A stretch of 64,000 bases of DNA from the NCBI RefSeq assembly GCF_014596475.1, contig NZ_MECJ01000011.1, positions 186,001 to 250,000 on the forward strand, written 5' to 3'. The notes beneath the pieces were generated by a model. The model saw only the letters and a program-made list of their open reading frames with translations, searched no databases and was not told the DNA's origin. A program made the position numbers and the translations under genes. Shown in pieces: positions 15,749 through 24,247 of the stretch (positions are counted from its first letter, which is position 1; each line of letters starts with the position of its first letter). The stretch comes from Streptomyces sp. CBMA152. GTDB taxonomy: Bacteria; Actinomycetota; Actinomycetes; Streptomycetales; Streptomycetaceae.

Positions 15749-17220
15749 GATGGCCCCTCCTGTGAGTCCCCCTGCGCGGGGCGGGACGGCAGCGTGACCG
15801 TGAACACCGCTCCCCCGCCCGGCAGGTTGGCGGCGGTCAGGGTGCCGTGGTGCAGACGCACGTTCTCCCGCGCGATGGCGAGCCCGAGGCCGCTGCCCTC
15901 GGAGCGGGCACGGGCAGTGTCCGCCTTGTAGAAGCGGTCGAAGACGTGCGGCAGGACGTCGTCGGGGATGCCGGGGCCGCGGTCGGCCACCTCGATGACC
16001 AGGGTCGCCCCGGTGGCGGACGCCCGGACGGTGACGGGTGCGGCGCCGTGCCGCAGCGCGTTGGCGATCAGGTTGGCCAGGACGACGTCGATCCGGCGCG
16101 CGTCGATCCGTATACGTACGTCCTGTGCCGGAAGCTCGGTGGTCACCTCTTCCGGCTCCCGCCAGCCGCGCAGGTCGAGCGTCTTGTGCACGAGCGTACG
16201 CAGGCTCACATCGTCCAGATGCAGGGCCGCGGCGCCCGCGTCGAAGCGTGAGATCTCCATCAAGTCCTCGACCATACGGGCGAGTTTGCGGGTCTCGTCG
16301 CTGATGAGCTGGACGGCGTCGGCGGTGTCCGGGGGCAGGTCGCCGGAGCGGGCGTCCTCGTCGAGGACGTCGGTGACGGCCGCCATCGCGGCGAGCGGGG
16401 TGCGCAGTTCGTGCGAGACGTCGGCGGCGAACCGGCGGGCGTTGGCCTCCATGCGCCGCAGTTCCGCGTCGTCCCGCTCCAGCGCGCTCGCCATGGTGTT
16501 GAAGGTGCCGGTCAGTTCGGCGAGTTCATCGCCGCCGGTGACGTCCAACCGTGTGTCGAGGGCGCCCGAGGTGATCTTCTCGGCGGCCGTACGCAACTGT
16601 CGTACGGGACGCAGCACCCGGCGGGCGGCGAGCAGCGCGGGAACGACCGCGAGGGCGAGCGCCGGACCTGCTCCCGCCCAGGCGGCGGTGACCAGGGCGG
16701 AGATGTCGGCCCGCTCGGCGCGCAGGGAGAGCACGGCGTAGACGACAAGGCCGGACGCCCTCCCCGTTCCCTTGGCTCCCGTGCTCTGGTTGTCGTAGGC
16801 GATGGGCATGCCGATGAGCAGCTGGGGGCCCTCGGCCGCCCGGCCGACGCGCTCGTAGAACGTGGCGCGGCTGTCGTGAACCGCTTCGCGCAAGGAGTCG
16901 CCGACGGGGCCCGCGGTGCCGATGAGAGGCCCGCCTGCACGGGAGACGGCGGTGTGCCAGCCGCGTGCGCCTCCGGCGCGGTCCAGTTGGAGCGAGAAGT
17001 TGCGCAGGTCCGTGTCCGTGGGGTCGGTGGGCAGGTTCGGGGCGAGCGAGTCGATCTGGAGTCGCAGGTCGTGGACGACCGTGTTCTGGGTGCGGTCCAG
17101 GATCCCGTTGCGGGCCTGCCGGAAGGTGAGGGCGGCGGTGATCAGCGCGCTGAGCGCGGAGACGACGAGGAACGCGACGATCAGGCGCGTCCGCAGACTG
17201 CGGGGAACCGCGAGCTTCAT
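15745..17220 (-). CDS. Two-component sensor histidine kinase
   Basis: The 491-aa protein has two transmembrane helices (about 12-33 and 174-199) enclosing an extracytoplasmic sensor of about 140 residues. A HAMP domain (RRVLRPVRQLRTAAEKI), a HisKA domain with phospho-acceptor His270 (ADVSHELRTPL), and an ATPase domain with N-box (NLIANALRHG), DRGPGIP and GSGLGLAI follow. All kinase motifs are intact. The gene overlaps the response regulator stop and the lipoprotein start by 4 bases each, so the three are made together. The signal is unknown; an envelope signal is likely. Confidence 0.92.
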   Translation of the reverse strand: MKLAVPRSLRTRLIVAFLVVSALSALITAALTFRQARNGILDRTQNTVVHDLRLQIDSLAPNLPTDPTDTDLRNFSLQLDRAGGARGWHTAVSRAGGPLIGTAGPVGDSLREAVHDSRATFYERVGRAAEGPQLLIGMPIAYDNQSTGAKGTGRASGLVVYAVLSLRAERADISALVTAAWAGAGPALALAVVPALLAARRVLRPVRQLRTAAEKITSGALDTRLDVTGGDELAELTGTFNTMASALERDDAELRRMEANARRFAADVSHELRTPLAAMAAVTDVLDEDARSGDLPPDTADAVQLISDETRKLARMVEDLMEISRFDAGAAALHLDDVSLRTLVHKTLDLRGWREPEEVTTELPAQDVRIRIDARRIDVVLANLIANALRHGAAPVTVRASATGATLVIEVADRGPGIPDDVLPHVFDRFYKADTARARSEGSGLGLAIARENVRLHHGTLTAANLPGGGAVFTVTLPSRPAQGDSQEGPS

Positions 17221-17915
17221 ACGGGTACCGGGCCGAAGCGGTAGCCGAACCCCCGCACGGTCTGCACGTACACCGGGTGGCGCGGGTCCTCCTCGATCTT
17301 GGCGCGCAACCGCATCACACAGGCGTCGACCAGGCGGGCGTCCCCGTAGTAGCTGTGCTCCCAGACGTCCTCCAGGAGCTGTCGGCGGCTGAAGGTCTGC
17401 TGCGGGGCGGCGCTGAGGAAGAGCAGCAGTTTCAGTTCGGAGGGTGCGAGCGGGACATCCTTGCCGTGCTTGCGTACGAGCAGTGCGCCCCGGTCGATCT
17501 CCAGGTCGCCCACCACGGTGGGTCCCGCCGGGACGTCCGCGTCGGTCTGGGACGGGGCGACACGGCGCAGGACCGCGCGCATGCGTGCCTCGATGAGCGC
17601 ACCGCTGGCGGGTTTGACCACGTAGTCGTCGGCGCCGGCCTCAAGGCCGATCACCATGTCCATGTCGTCGCCACGCGCGGACAGGATCACGATGGGGAGC
17701 TGGCTGGTCTCGCGGATACGGCGGCACACCTCCAGACCGCTCATGCCGGGCAGCATCAGATCGAGGAGTACGAGGTCCGGCCCGAAGGCGGCCAGCGCCT
17801 CCAGACCGTCCTCGCCGGTGCCGACCGCCTCGGTCTCGTGCCCGTGGCGGCGCAGGCCCAGGACGACACCTCGGCGCACGGCCGGATCGTCCTCGATCAG
17901 TAGGACGCGCGTCAT
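17217..17915 (-). CDS. OmpR-family response regulator
   Basis: The 232-aa protein has a receiver domain with acidic pair LIEDD (7-10), phospho-acceptor Asp52 (LVLLDLMLPG), the switch Ser in LSARGDD and Lys in VVKPAS. A winged-helix output domain (APSELKLLLFL, then RLVDACVMRLRAKIEEDP and TVRGFGYRF) completes it. It closely resembles AfsQ1-type regulators but is not assigned that name. It is the first gene of the regulator-kinase-lipoprotein operon. ATTGGGTATT about 55 bases upstream is shared with two other promoters in the window (see repeat entries). Confidence 0.92.
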   Translation of the reverse strand: MTRVLLIEDDPAVRRGVVLGLRRHGHETEAVGTGEDGLEALAAFGPDLVLLDLMLPGMSGLEVCRRIRETSQLPIVILSARGDDMDMVIGLEAGADDYVVKPASGALIEARMRAVLRRVAPSQTDADVPAGPTVVGDLEIDRGALLVRKHGKDVPLAPSELKLLLFLSAAPQQTFSRRQLLEDVWEHSYYGDARLVDACVMRLRAKIEEDPRHPVYVQTVRGFGYRFGPVPV

Positions 17916-18026
17916 GAACGGGGTCCCTTTCGCAGCATTTCGCAGGGTGCATTCGGAGTACTTCGCCGAATTGGGTATTTCTATGGAATAGCCTGCGGCT
18001 TTCGTTCGCAGGCCGCTCGCGCGGGC

Positions 18027-19283
18027 TTACCCCAACTGGTCGATGTCGACGGTGCCCGCGCCCGGCACCGGAACCGGGATCGCCGCCCACAGCGCGGCCC
18101 CGACGAGAGCCAGCGCCACGATCGTGATCAGCCCCCGGTGTCCCCGCGCCCACCCCGACCGGAACCGGACCGGGTCCTCGACCAGCCGTTTCGTGGCCGC
18201 AGCGGCGGCGAGGGACACGGCGATCGCCGCAGCCGTCGCACCCCAGTCGCCCAGCGCGGACAGCCGGGGCAACAGCAGCAGGTATACGGGCCAGTGCCAT
18301 AGATACAGGCTGTACGACAGCTCGCCCAGGCGGCGTGGCAGGCGGCTGCCCGCGATCCGGGCCGCGCGGGTGCCGGGCACCTGCGCCATCAGGACGATGA
18401 GTACGGCCGCAGCCAGTGAGTGCAGGAACAGTCCGCCCTTGAAGAGCATCGGCGCCTTCTCGCCGTCGGTCATCGCCCACGCCACCGCGAGTCCCATCGC
18501 CAGGACCAGACAGAGCGCGTCGGCCGCGCGGCGCGGCACCCGGGCGGCGAGGCCCCGTACGGGCGCGGTGGCCGCGAGGGCTCCGAGCAGCAACGCAACC
18601 GCCCGGGTGTCGGTGCCCTCGTACGCGCGGGTGGTGTCGATCGCCGCGCCGAGCGAGACCATCAGGGCGCCCGCCGCCACCGCGCCCGCCCCGGCGACTG
18701 CGGCCACGACGCGCTGGGCGTGCCGCCCCCGGGCGGCCACGGCCACCACCAGCGGCCAGGCCAGATAAAACTGCCACTCGACGGCGATGCTCCACAGGTG
18801 GGCGAAGACGCGGGTGTCGGAGGCGTTCCAGTAGCCGATCTGTTCGGTGATGTAGTGCCAGTTGACCGCCTGGGCCGCGACCCAGGGTGTGTCGTCGAGC
18901 GCGAACCGCAGCTGCGTCACGGAACCGAATGCCCAGGTCAGCGCCATGGTGGTCACGACGACACAGACGAGCGCGGGCAGCAGACGGCGGGCCCGGCGGA
19001 CCCAGAACACACCCGGCGCGATCCGCCCACCGTTCGCCGCATCGCTCAGCAGCAGCCCGGTGATCAGGAACCCGGACAGCACGAAGAAGAGGTCGACGCC
19101 CAGGAACCCGCCGCTGAGGTGCCCGGCGTGGAAGAGCAGTACGGCCGCGACCGCGAACCCTCGCAGCCCGTCGAGAGCGGCGATGTGCGCACGGCCCGAC
19201 CCACCGGTCCGCGCCGCACGGTGCCGGGCCGACACCGCACGACCGCGCACCGGCGCGAGAGCCCCGAGGAGAGAAGCAGGCAT
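18027..19283 (-). CDS. Membrane O-acyltransferase (AT3 family)
   Basis: The 418-aa integral membrane protein has about ten hydrophobic helices and typical acyltransferase-3 motifs: an N-terminal HIAALDGLRGFAVAAVLLFH with the essential His, GVDLFFVLSGFLI, RRARRLLPAL, and LWSIAVEWQFYLAWP. These enzymes move acetyl groups from inside the cell to sugars or peptidoglycan outside. The SGNH acetyl-transfer domain often fused to such proteins is absent and is instead encoded by the gene immediately upstream (19299-20144). The exact start is uncertain: ATG 19283 gives a long basic N-terminus. Confidence 0.88.
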   Translation of the reverse strand: MPASLLGALAPVRGRAVSARHRAARTGGSGRAHIAALDGLRGFAVAAVLLFHAGHLSGGFLGVDLFFVLSGFLITGLLLSDAANGGRIAPGVFWVRRARRLLPALVCVVVTTMALTWAFGSVTQLRFALDDTPWVAAQAVNWHYITEQIGYWNASDTRVFAHLWSIAVEWQFYLAWPLVVAVAARGRHAQRVVAAVAGAGAVAAGALMVSLGAAIDTTRAYEGTDTRAVALLLGALAATAPVRGLAARVPRRAADALCLVLAMGLAVAWAMTDGEKAPMLFKGGLFLHSLAAAVLIVLMAQVPGTRAARIAGSRLPRRLGELSYSLYLWHWPVYLLLLPRLSALGDWGATAAAIAVSLAAAAATKRLVEDPVRFRSGWARGHRGLITIVALALVGAALWAAIPVPVPGAGTVDIDQLG

Positions 19284-19298
19284 GGGAACGCGGGCCCG

Positions 19299-20144
19299 TC
19301 AGCTGCCGCAGTGGAGCTTGCCGTACCGGTCGTCACCGGTCCACGAGCCCTTGGCCCATGTGTCCACGGACGCAGGCGTGAACCCGGCCTGCTTGCCGAG
19401 CTCCGCGGTGAACCACTTGGCGAAAGTGGCCGCCCCCTGCTGGCAGTTGTGCACACCGTCCGAGGACCGCAGGGCCTTCTTGGCGGCGGGATCGGTGCCC
19501 CACAGCTGGGAGGCGTCGAGGAACACCGCCGCGCCCCCGCTGTTCTTGGCGACCTCCGAGGCCGTCTTGGCGGCGGTACGCATCTGTGCCTCGTGCTGCT
19601 TGTACGGGCCGTCGCCGATCGTGACCGGAGGCGACGGCACCATCACCAGCTTGGCCCCGGCGTCCTTGACGGTCTTCACGAGCTTGTCGTAGGCGGTGCG
19701 CTGCTGGTCCGCGCTGCCCCAGTCGTACGTGGTGACCTGGTAGGCGACTACGGTGGGGTGGAACGACTTGATGTTCGTGGCCAGCTGCTTCCACGTATCG
19801 GCGGAGATCATGCCGGTGATCTCCTCGCCGCTGTCGACGACCGTGCCGCCGCCGTCGGACGAGGAGTCCTTGAACTCCACGCCGCTGGCCTTGAGGGCCG
19901 CGCCCAGAGCGGGGGCTTCCGCACCGGCGATCGAGTCGCCGATCCACAGCACCTTCGAACCGGTGCTGGTGTCGTTCTTCGCCTGCGCCTTGGCGCCGGA
20001 GTCCCCTCCGGAATCCTTGCCCTGGCCGCCGCAGCCGACCATGGCGACGCCGAGCACAACGGCCGCGGCCACCGTACGCACGGTGTATCGGGACAGACGA
20101 CGGGACGGGTGGTGCCCGGAACGGGCCGAGTTGTTGCTGTTCAT
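19299..20144 (-). CDS. SGNH-hydrolase lipoprotein, partner of the AT3 acyltransferase
   Basis: The 281-aa protein has a lipobox MVGC (Cys38), so it is anchored outside the membrane. The SGNH fold is shown by block I VLWIGDSIAGA (Ser71), a central VVAYQVTTYDWG that may be the Asn/Gly-variant block, and the C-terminal SSDGVHNCQQG with catalytic Asp-His. In OafB/OatA-like enzymes this domain receives acetyl from the membrane AT3 domain and transfers it to the polymer. Here the two halves are separate genes 15 bases apart, in the order SGNH then AT3. The acceptor is unknown. Confidence 0.85.
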   Translation of the reverse strand: MNSNNSARSGHHPSRRLSRYTVRTVAAAVVLGVAMVGCGGQGKDSGGDSGAKAQAKNDTSTGSKVLWIGDSIAGAEAPALGAALKASGVEFKDSSSDGGGTVVDSGEEITGMISADTWKQLATNIKSFHPTVVAYQVTTYDWGSADQQRTAYDKLVKTVKDAGAKLVMVPSPPVTIGDGPYKQHEAQMRTAAKTASEVAKNSGGAAVFLDASQLWGTDPAAKKALRSSDGVHNCQQGAATFAKWFTAELGKQAGFTPASVDTWAKGSWTGDDRYGKLHCGS

Positions 20145-20415
20145 GGCCCCAGCAGACCATCACGTGCACCGCGGATCGCCCGCCGTCATCGTTTGCTCAT
20201 AAAACGGAGAAGAGGCGCTCATATCTCCGTCGCGCACCCCACCAACGCGATCGGCTGAGCTGGTGTACGACACCGCCGGCGGGCGTCCGTTTCATCCGTT
20301 CGGCGAGCGTCCTTCATCTGCTGTCCGCCGGACGTTTCCCTTGCCCCACGGGGTTGTTCTTCTGCCGCTGTGAGCCTTCGGGCGATTCCGAGAGCCCAGC
20401 GGTAGGAGAACAGCA
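20145..20415. promoter_or_regulatory. Divergent promoter region of SGNH and phosphatase genes
   Basis: This 271-base region contains a 7-base dyad (ACGGAGA and TCTCCGT, 20204-20230). It also contains a PHO-box-like array at 20289-20321: three 11-base units GTTTCATCCGT, TCGGCGAGCGT and CCTTCATCTGC, with TTCATC in the first and third. In Streptomyces PhoP binds 11-base direct repeats resembling GTTCACC, so phosphate control of the phosphatase is plausible but weakly supported. Confidence 0.35.
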
Positions 20416-21978
20416 GTGAGTCAGCCGGCACGCAGGACAGTCCTCAAAGCCTCGGCTGCGGCAGGAGTGTTGGCGGCCGGTCCGGCCTCCACCCTGCTGT
20501 GGACGCAGCCCGCCGTCGCGGACGCGCCGGGCGCCGAGCAGATACACCTGGCCTACGGTGAGGAGCCCTCGCGGGAGATGACCGTCTCCTGGGCGACCGC
20601 CGCGTCGGTGCGCCGGCCCCGCCTGCGCCTCGGCCGCCCCGGCGGGGACTTCGGGCGTACGGTACGGGCCGAGACCACCACGTACGTGGACGGCCTCAAC
20701 CAGGTGGAGACGTACACCCATCGGGTGCGGCTGCGCGGGCTGCGGCCGGACACGGAGTACGTGTACGAGGTGCTGCACGACGGCTCCGCGCCCCGCCGCT
20801 CCACCTTCCGCACCGCGCCCGCGCCGGGCCGGGTGCCGTTCCGCTTCACCAGCTTCGGCGACCTCGGGGCCGGTGACCCCAAGTGGAAGAAGTCCGCGGT
20901 CAACGGGGCGGTCGCGGTGCGGCAGGTGGAGCGGTTCAACCCGCTCTTCCACCTGCTCAACGGCGACCTGGCGTACGCCAACAACAACCAGGAAACCCAG
21001 CCGCAGTGCTGGGACGCCTTCATGAACAACATGTCGGTGTCCGCCGCGAACCGCCCCTGGATGCCGGCGCCCGGCAACCACGAGGTGGAGGCGGGCGGCG
21101 GCGACCTCGGATACGCCTCGTACGCCACCCGCTTCGACCTGCCCGACAACCACACCCGTGACTACTGCGGGAACTGGTACAGCTTCCAGGTCGGCTCCGT
21201 GCTCTTCGCCGTCCTGGACGGCAACGACCTCGCGGTGGAGGACGACGCGAGCATCGACCCGGCGACCGGGCAGTCCGTCTACATCAGCGGCTACAGCGAG
21301 GGTGCCCAACTCCGTTGGTTGGAGCGGACGTTGGCGCGGGCCCGGGCAGGCCGGAACGTCGACTGGATCGTGGTGTCCCTGCACCAGTTCGCGATGTCGT
21401 CCTCCGCCGCCAGCCATGGCGGCGACATGGGACTGCGCGAGCAGTTGCTGCCGGTCCTCGACCGGCACGCCGTGGACCTGGTGCTCTGCGGCCACGACCA
21501 CGACTACGAGCGCACCCACCCCGTACGCGGTACCGACCCGGGCAGCCTGCTGCGCCCGGCCGTCGTCGACGACCGGCCCGACGACATCGACACCTCCAAG
21601 GGCACCGTCCACCTCATCCTGGGCGGCGGTGGCACCGCCTCGCACGACGACACGTATCTGACGGACCCGGACGGCGGCGTCCCGGACGCCTTCGTGCGCA
21701 CCCAGCGCCTCACGTACAAGGCCGACCCGGACGCCAAGGAGAAGGCGACCTGGTCCGCGGTGCGCGACCCCGACCAGACCTACCCGTACGGCGTCGCGGT
21801 CTTCGACGTCGATCCGGGATCGCTGATCGGCGGCCGCACCACGATCACCGTCAGCTACTACCACACCCCGACCGCGACGGCGGCGAACCCGGACCCCGCC
21901 CCGGTCCTCTTCGACCGCTTCCGCATCCACCGCAGGCGACGGGACACCCACCACGTATACGACTCGGCCTCGCACTGA
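20416..21978 (+). CDS. Tat-exported purple acid phosphatase-type metallophosphoesterase
   Basis: The 520-aa protein has a Tat signal (ARRTVLKASAAAG) and a fibronectin-like N-terminal domain (residues 40-135). The catalytic domain carries all dimetal motifs: FGDLG (Asp149), NGDLAYANN (Asp184, Tyr187), GNHE (Asn221, His222), VVSLHQF and GHDHDYERTHP. The GDxxY tyrosine fits purple acid phosphatases, which hydrolyse phosphate esters outside the cell using an iron/second-metal centre; Tat export of a folded metalloenzyme agrees. GTG 20416 follows GGAG. Phosphate scavenging is the likely role. Confidence 0.92.
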   Translation: MSQPARRTVLKASAAAGVLAAGPASTLLWTQPAVADAPGAEQIHLAYGEEPSREMTVSWATAASVRRPRLRLGRPGGDFGRTVRAETTTYVDGLNQVETYTHRVRLRGLRPDTEYVYEVLHDGSAPRRSTFRTAPAPGRVPFRFTSFGDLGAGDPKWKKSAVNGAVAVRQVERFNPLFHLLNGDLAYANNNQETQPQCWDAFMNNMSVSAANRPWMPAPGNHEVEAGGGDLGYASYATRFDLPDNHTRDYCGNWYSFQVGSVLFAVLDGNDLAVEDDASIDPATGQSVYISGYSEGAQLRWLERTLARARAGRNVDWIVVSLHQFAMSSSAASHGGDMGLREQLLPVLDRHAVDLVLCGHDHDYERTHPVRGTDPGSLLRPAVVDDRPDDIDTSKGTVHLILGGGGTASHDDTYLTDPDGGVPDAFVRTQRLTYKADPDAKEKATWSAVRDPDQTYPYGVAVFDVDPGSLIGGRTTITVSYYHTPTATAANPDPAPVLFDRFRIHRRRRDTHHVYDSASH

Positions 21979-22027
21979 GCAACCAACCTGGTTCCAGGAC
22001 GAGTTCGTCGCTCGTGAGACGGGTGTC

Positions 22028-22588
22028 TCATACCCTCCGGTAGCGGGTGAGGACGCCGGGGCCGACCTGCTCGACGTCCAGGAGCTCCAGGTCGGCCCGG
22101 GGGCCTTCGACGGGGAAGAGGCGACGGCCGGCTCCCAGGACGGTGGGGAAGGTCAGCAGCCGGTACTCGTCGACCAGGTCCGCGGCCCGCAACCGGTCCG
22201 CGATGCCGAGGCTTCCCAGGACGAGCACGTCCCGCCGCTCGCTCCGGACCGCCTCGACCAGGTCGCCGTCGAGGACCGTCGAGTTGGGCCAGACCGACGT
22301 CTCCAGGTCTGTCAGGGTGCGGGAGGCGACCAGTTTCGCCGCGGCGTTCATCCGCCGGGCGAACGGGTCCTCGCGACCGGGCCAGATCTTCGCGAACAGC
22401 TGCCAGGTGACGCGTCCGAGCAGCAGCACCCCCTCGTCCAGCGCGGAGCCGAGGCGGAACCTGTCCTCCGTCCCGACCGCCTCCCCTCCGTGCCGGAACA
22501 TCCAGCCGCCCAGCGGCGTGCCCTGCGACCCGTCCGGGTCGGACACGACCCCGTCCAAGGTGATCAGATCGACGACGATGACACTCAT
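22028..22588 (-). CDS. RibD-C/dihydrofolate reductase-family protein
   Basis: The 186-aa protein shares the layout of the gene at 1348-1962: a strand then TLDGVVSDPDG, LLGRVTWQLFAKIWPG, KLVASRTL, DVLVLGSLGIADRL, and DEYRLLTFPTVLGAGRRLF. It likely binds NADPH. The substrate is unknown and true DHFR activity is not implied. ATG 22588 gives the canonical N-terminus MSVIVVDLITLDG. It lies 57 bases downstream of the ECF sigma gene on the same strand and may be cotranscribed with it. Confidence 0.85.
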   Translation of the reverse strand: MSVIVVDLITLDGVVSDPDGSQGTPLGGWMFRHGGEAVGTEDRFRLGSALDEGVLLLGRVTWQLFAKIWPGREDPFARRMNAAAKLVASRTLTDLETSVWPNSTVLDGDLVEAVRSERRDVLVLGSLGIADRLRAADLVDEYRLLTFPTVLGAGRRLFPVEGPRADLELLDVEQVGPGVLTRYRRV

Positions 22589-22645
22589 GCGGGTGTTTCC
22601 CTTCGGTTGGTGTTCGCCGGTACATACCGGCGGCACCGCCCCGAC

Positions 22646-23584
22646 TCATCGCTCCCGGCGCAATTCGTCCTTACGAATCTCGCGCGGCAGGTCGAAGGCG
22701 TCGAAGACACCCGGATCGGCGAACACGATGTTGCGCGCGACCCGCCCCGCGGTGACGGTGAGGACTTGCAGGGTGTTCAGCTCGTACGCGCCGCCGGGCT
22801 GCGGGGCGTAAGCGGCGAGCGCGGGCTGCCCGTTGGCGGTCAGCGCCCGCATGGCCCAGCCCGTGCCGCGCAGGGCGAACACCCGCTCCAGGAACCGGCC
22901 GTACGCGCCGCTGCCCCGGTACCAGAGCGGCACCGGCGGCATCTCCAGCACCGCGTCGTCGGCCAACAGCCGCACCAGGGCGGGCACATCGGCCGCCTCG
23001 AACGCCCGCATGTACCGCTGGACCACCGCACGCACCTCGGGGTCGTCCGGCTCGGTGACCGCATCGGCATCACCTACGTCGGCGAGGACCGCGCGGGCGC
23101 GCTGCAGGGCGCTGTTGACCGCCGCGACCGTGGTGCCGAGTTGTTCGGCGACCTCGGCGGCGGAGAAGGCCAGGACATCGCGCAGCACCAGCACCGCCCG
23201 CTGCCGCGCCGGCAGATGCTGCACCGCCGCGAGCCACGCGAGCCGCAGGTCGGCCCGCACCTCGGGGTCGAACCGCGCGTCGGGGAACGGTTCCAGCCAG
23301 GGCACGTCGAGCGCCGGTGCCAGCGGCGCCCAGGGGTCGTCGCTCGGCGCTCCCAGTCCGGAGGGCAACGGGCGCCGACCGCGCCCCTCCAACGCGGTCA
23401 GACACGCGTTGGTCGCGATCCGGTACAGCCAGGTCCGCACCGACGCCCGCGCGGGGTCGTAGCGTTCCCGGGCCTTCCAGGCCCGCAGCAGCGTCTCCTG
23501 CACCAGGTCCTCGGCATCGTGGAACGAGCCCAGCATCCGGTAGCAGTACGCCGTCAACTCACCCCGGTACGCCTCGAAGTCCAC
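22646..23584 (-). CDS. ECF sigma factor with SnoaL-like C-terminal domain
   Basis: The product is about 312 aa. Region 2 is seen in FEAYRGELTAYCYRMLGSFHDAEDLVQETLLRAWK, read in parts along the N-terminus. Region 4 is LPARQRAVLVLRDVLAFSAAEVAEQL, then TTVAAVNSALQRAR. A C-terminal NTF2/SnoaL-like domain (VVQRYMRAFEAADVPALVRLL) probably controls activity in place of an anti-sigma factor. It resembles the mycobacterial SigG-like ECF type. The start is ambiguous: GTG 23584 gives the family-like VDFEAYRG start, but in-frame upstream starts exist to 23650. Confidence 0.85.
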   Translation of the reverse strand: MDFEAYRGELTAYCYRMLGSFHDAEDLVQETLLRAWKARERYDPARASVRTWLYRIATNACLTALEGRGRRPLPSGLGAPSDDPWAPLAPALDVPWLEPFPDARFDPEVRADLRLAWLAAVQHLPARQRAVLVLRDVLAFSAAEVAEQLGTTVAAVNSALQRARAVLADVGDADAVTEPDDPEVRAVVQRYMRAFEAADVPALVRLLADDAVLEMPPVPLWYRGSGAYGRFLERVFALRGTGWAMRALTANGQPALAAYAPQPGGAYELNTLQVLTVTAGRVARNIVFADPGVFDAFDLPREIRKDELRRER

Positions 23585-23663
23585 CAAATCATCATGCCGC
23601 AAGCCCGCCTTGGCAGCGCTTGGGACGAGGCCCCGGCACAACGGGCGCACCCAGGCGTGCGCC

Positions 23664-24116
23664 TCAACTCACCGCACGCCTCACGAGTGCGCCGAGCCGC
23701 TCCTCCACCTCGGCCGTCACCTCGGTCAGGGCGAACGCGTTCGCCCACATCGTGCCCTCGTCCAGCTTCGCCTGGTCGCTGAAGCCGAGCGTCGCGTAAC
23801 GCGTCTTGAACTTCTCCGCGCACTGGAAGAAGCAGACGACCTTGCCGTCAAGGGCGTAGGCGGGCATCCCGTACCAGAGCTTCGGCGCGAGCGTCGGGGC
23901 GTTGGCGGCGATGACGGCGTGGACACGCTCGGCCATCACGCGGTCCGAGTCCTGCATCTCGGCGATCTTCGCGAGCACGTCCTGCGCGGCCTGGGCCGCC
24001 TTCTCCTCGCGCGAACTGCGGCGCGCCACCGCCTTCAGCTCTTTGGCGTGGTCCTTCATCGCGGCCCGTTCCTCGGGCGTGAAACCCTCGTACGTACTGT
24101 CGCCGGTGCTGCTCAT
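23664..24116 (-). CDS. DUF1801-type small protein
   Basis: The 150-aa protein has a charged helical N-terminus (EERAAMKDHAKELKAVARR) and a C-terminal core LWYGMPAYALDGKVVCFFQ, then KFKTRYATLGFSDQAKLDEG. This is the DUF1801/YdhG-like fold, whose members include iron chaperone-like proteins of unclear role. GGGGGAGATC before ATG 24116 supports the start. No cofactor residues are obvious. It follows no clear operon; the ECF sigma gene lies 79 bases downstream on the same strand. Confidence 0.8.
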   Translation of the reverse strand: MSSTGDSTYEGFTPEERAAMKDHAKELKAVARRSSREEKAAQAAQDVLAKIAEMQDSDRVMAERVHAVIAANAPTLAPKLWYGMPAYALDGKVVCFFQCAEKFKTRYATLGFSDQAKLDEGTMWANAFALTEVTAEVEERLGALVRRAVS

Positions 24117-24247
24117 GCTGATCTCCCCCGTAAGGATCTGATGTCCGGGATCTTGAGAGGGGACCTTAGCGGGGCCCACTGACAACGGGGTTCATGCGCA
24201 CCGGTGACCAGCACAAACAGCAGCCCTACGAGATGGCCGGTCGGTAC

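Noticed and set aside
18420..21975. Long open frames antisense to the acyltransferase/SGNH genes (plus strand) and to the phosphatase (minus strand)
   Set aside because: The translations are repetitive and carry no domain, while the opposite strands encode complete enzymes with catalytic motifs.
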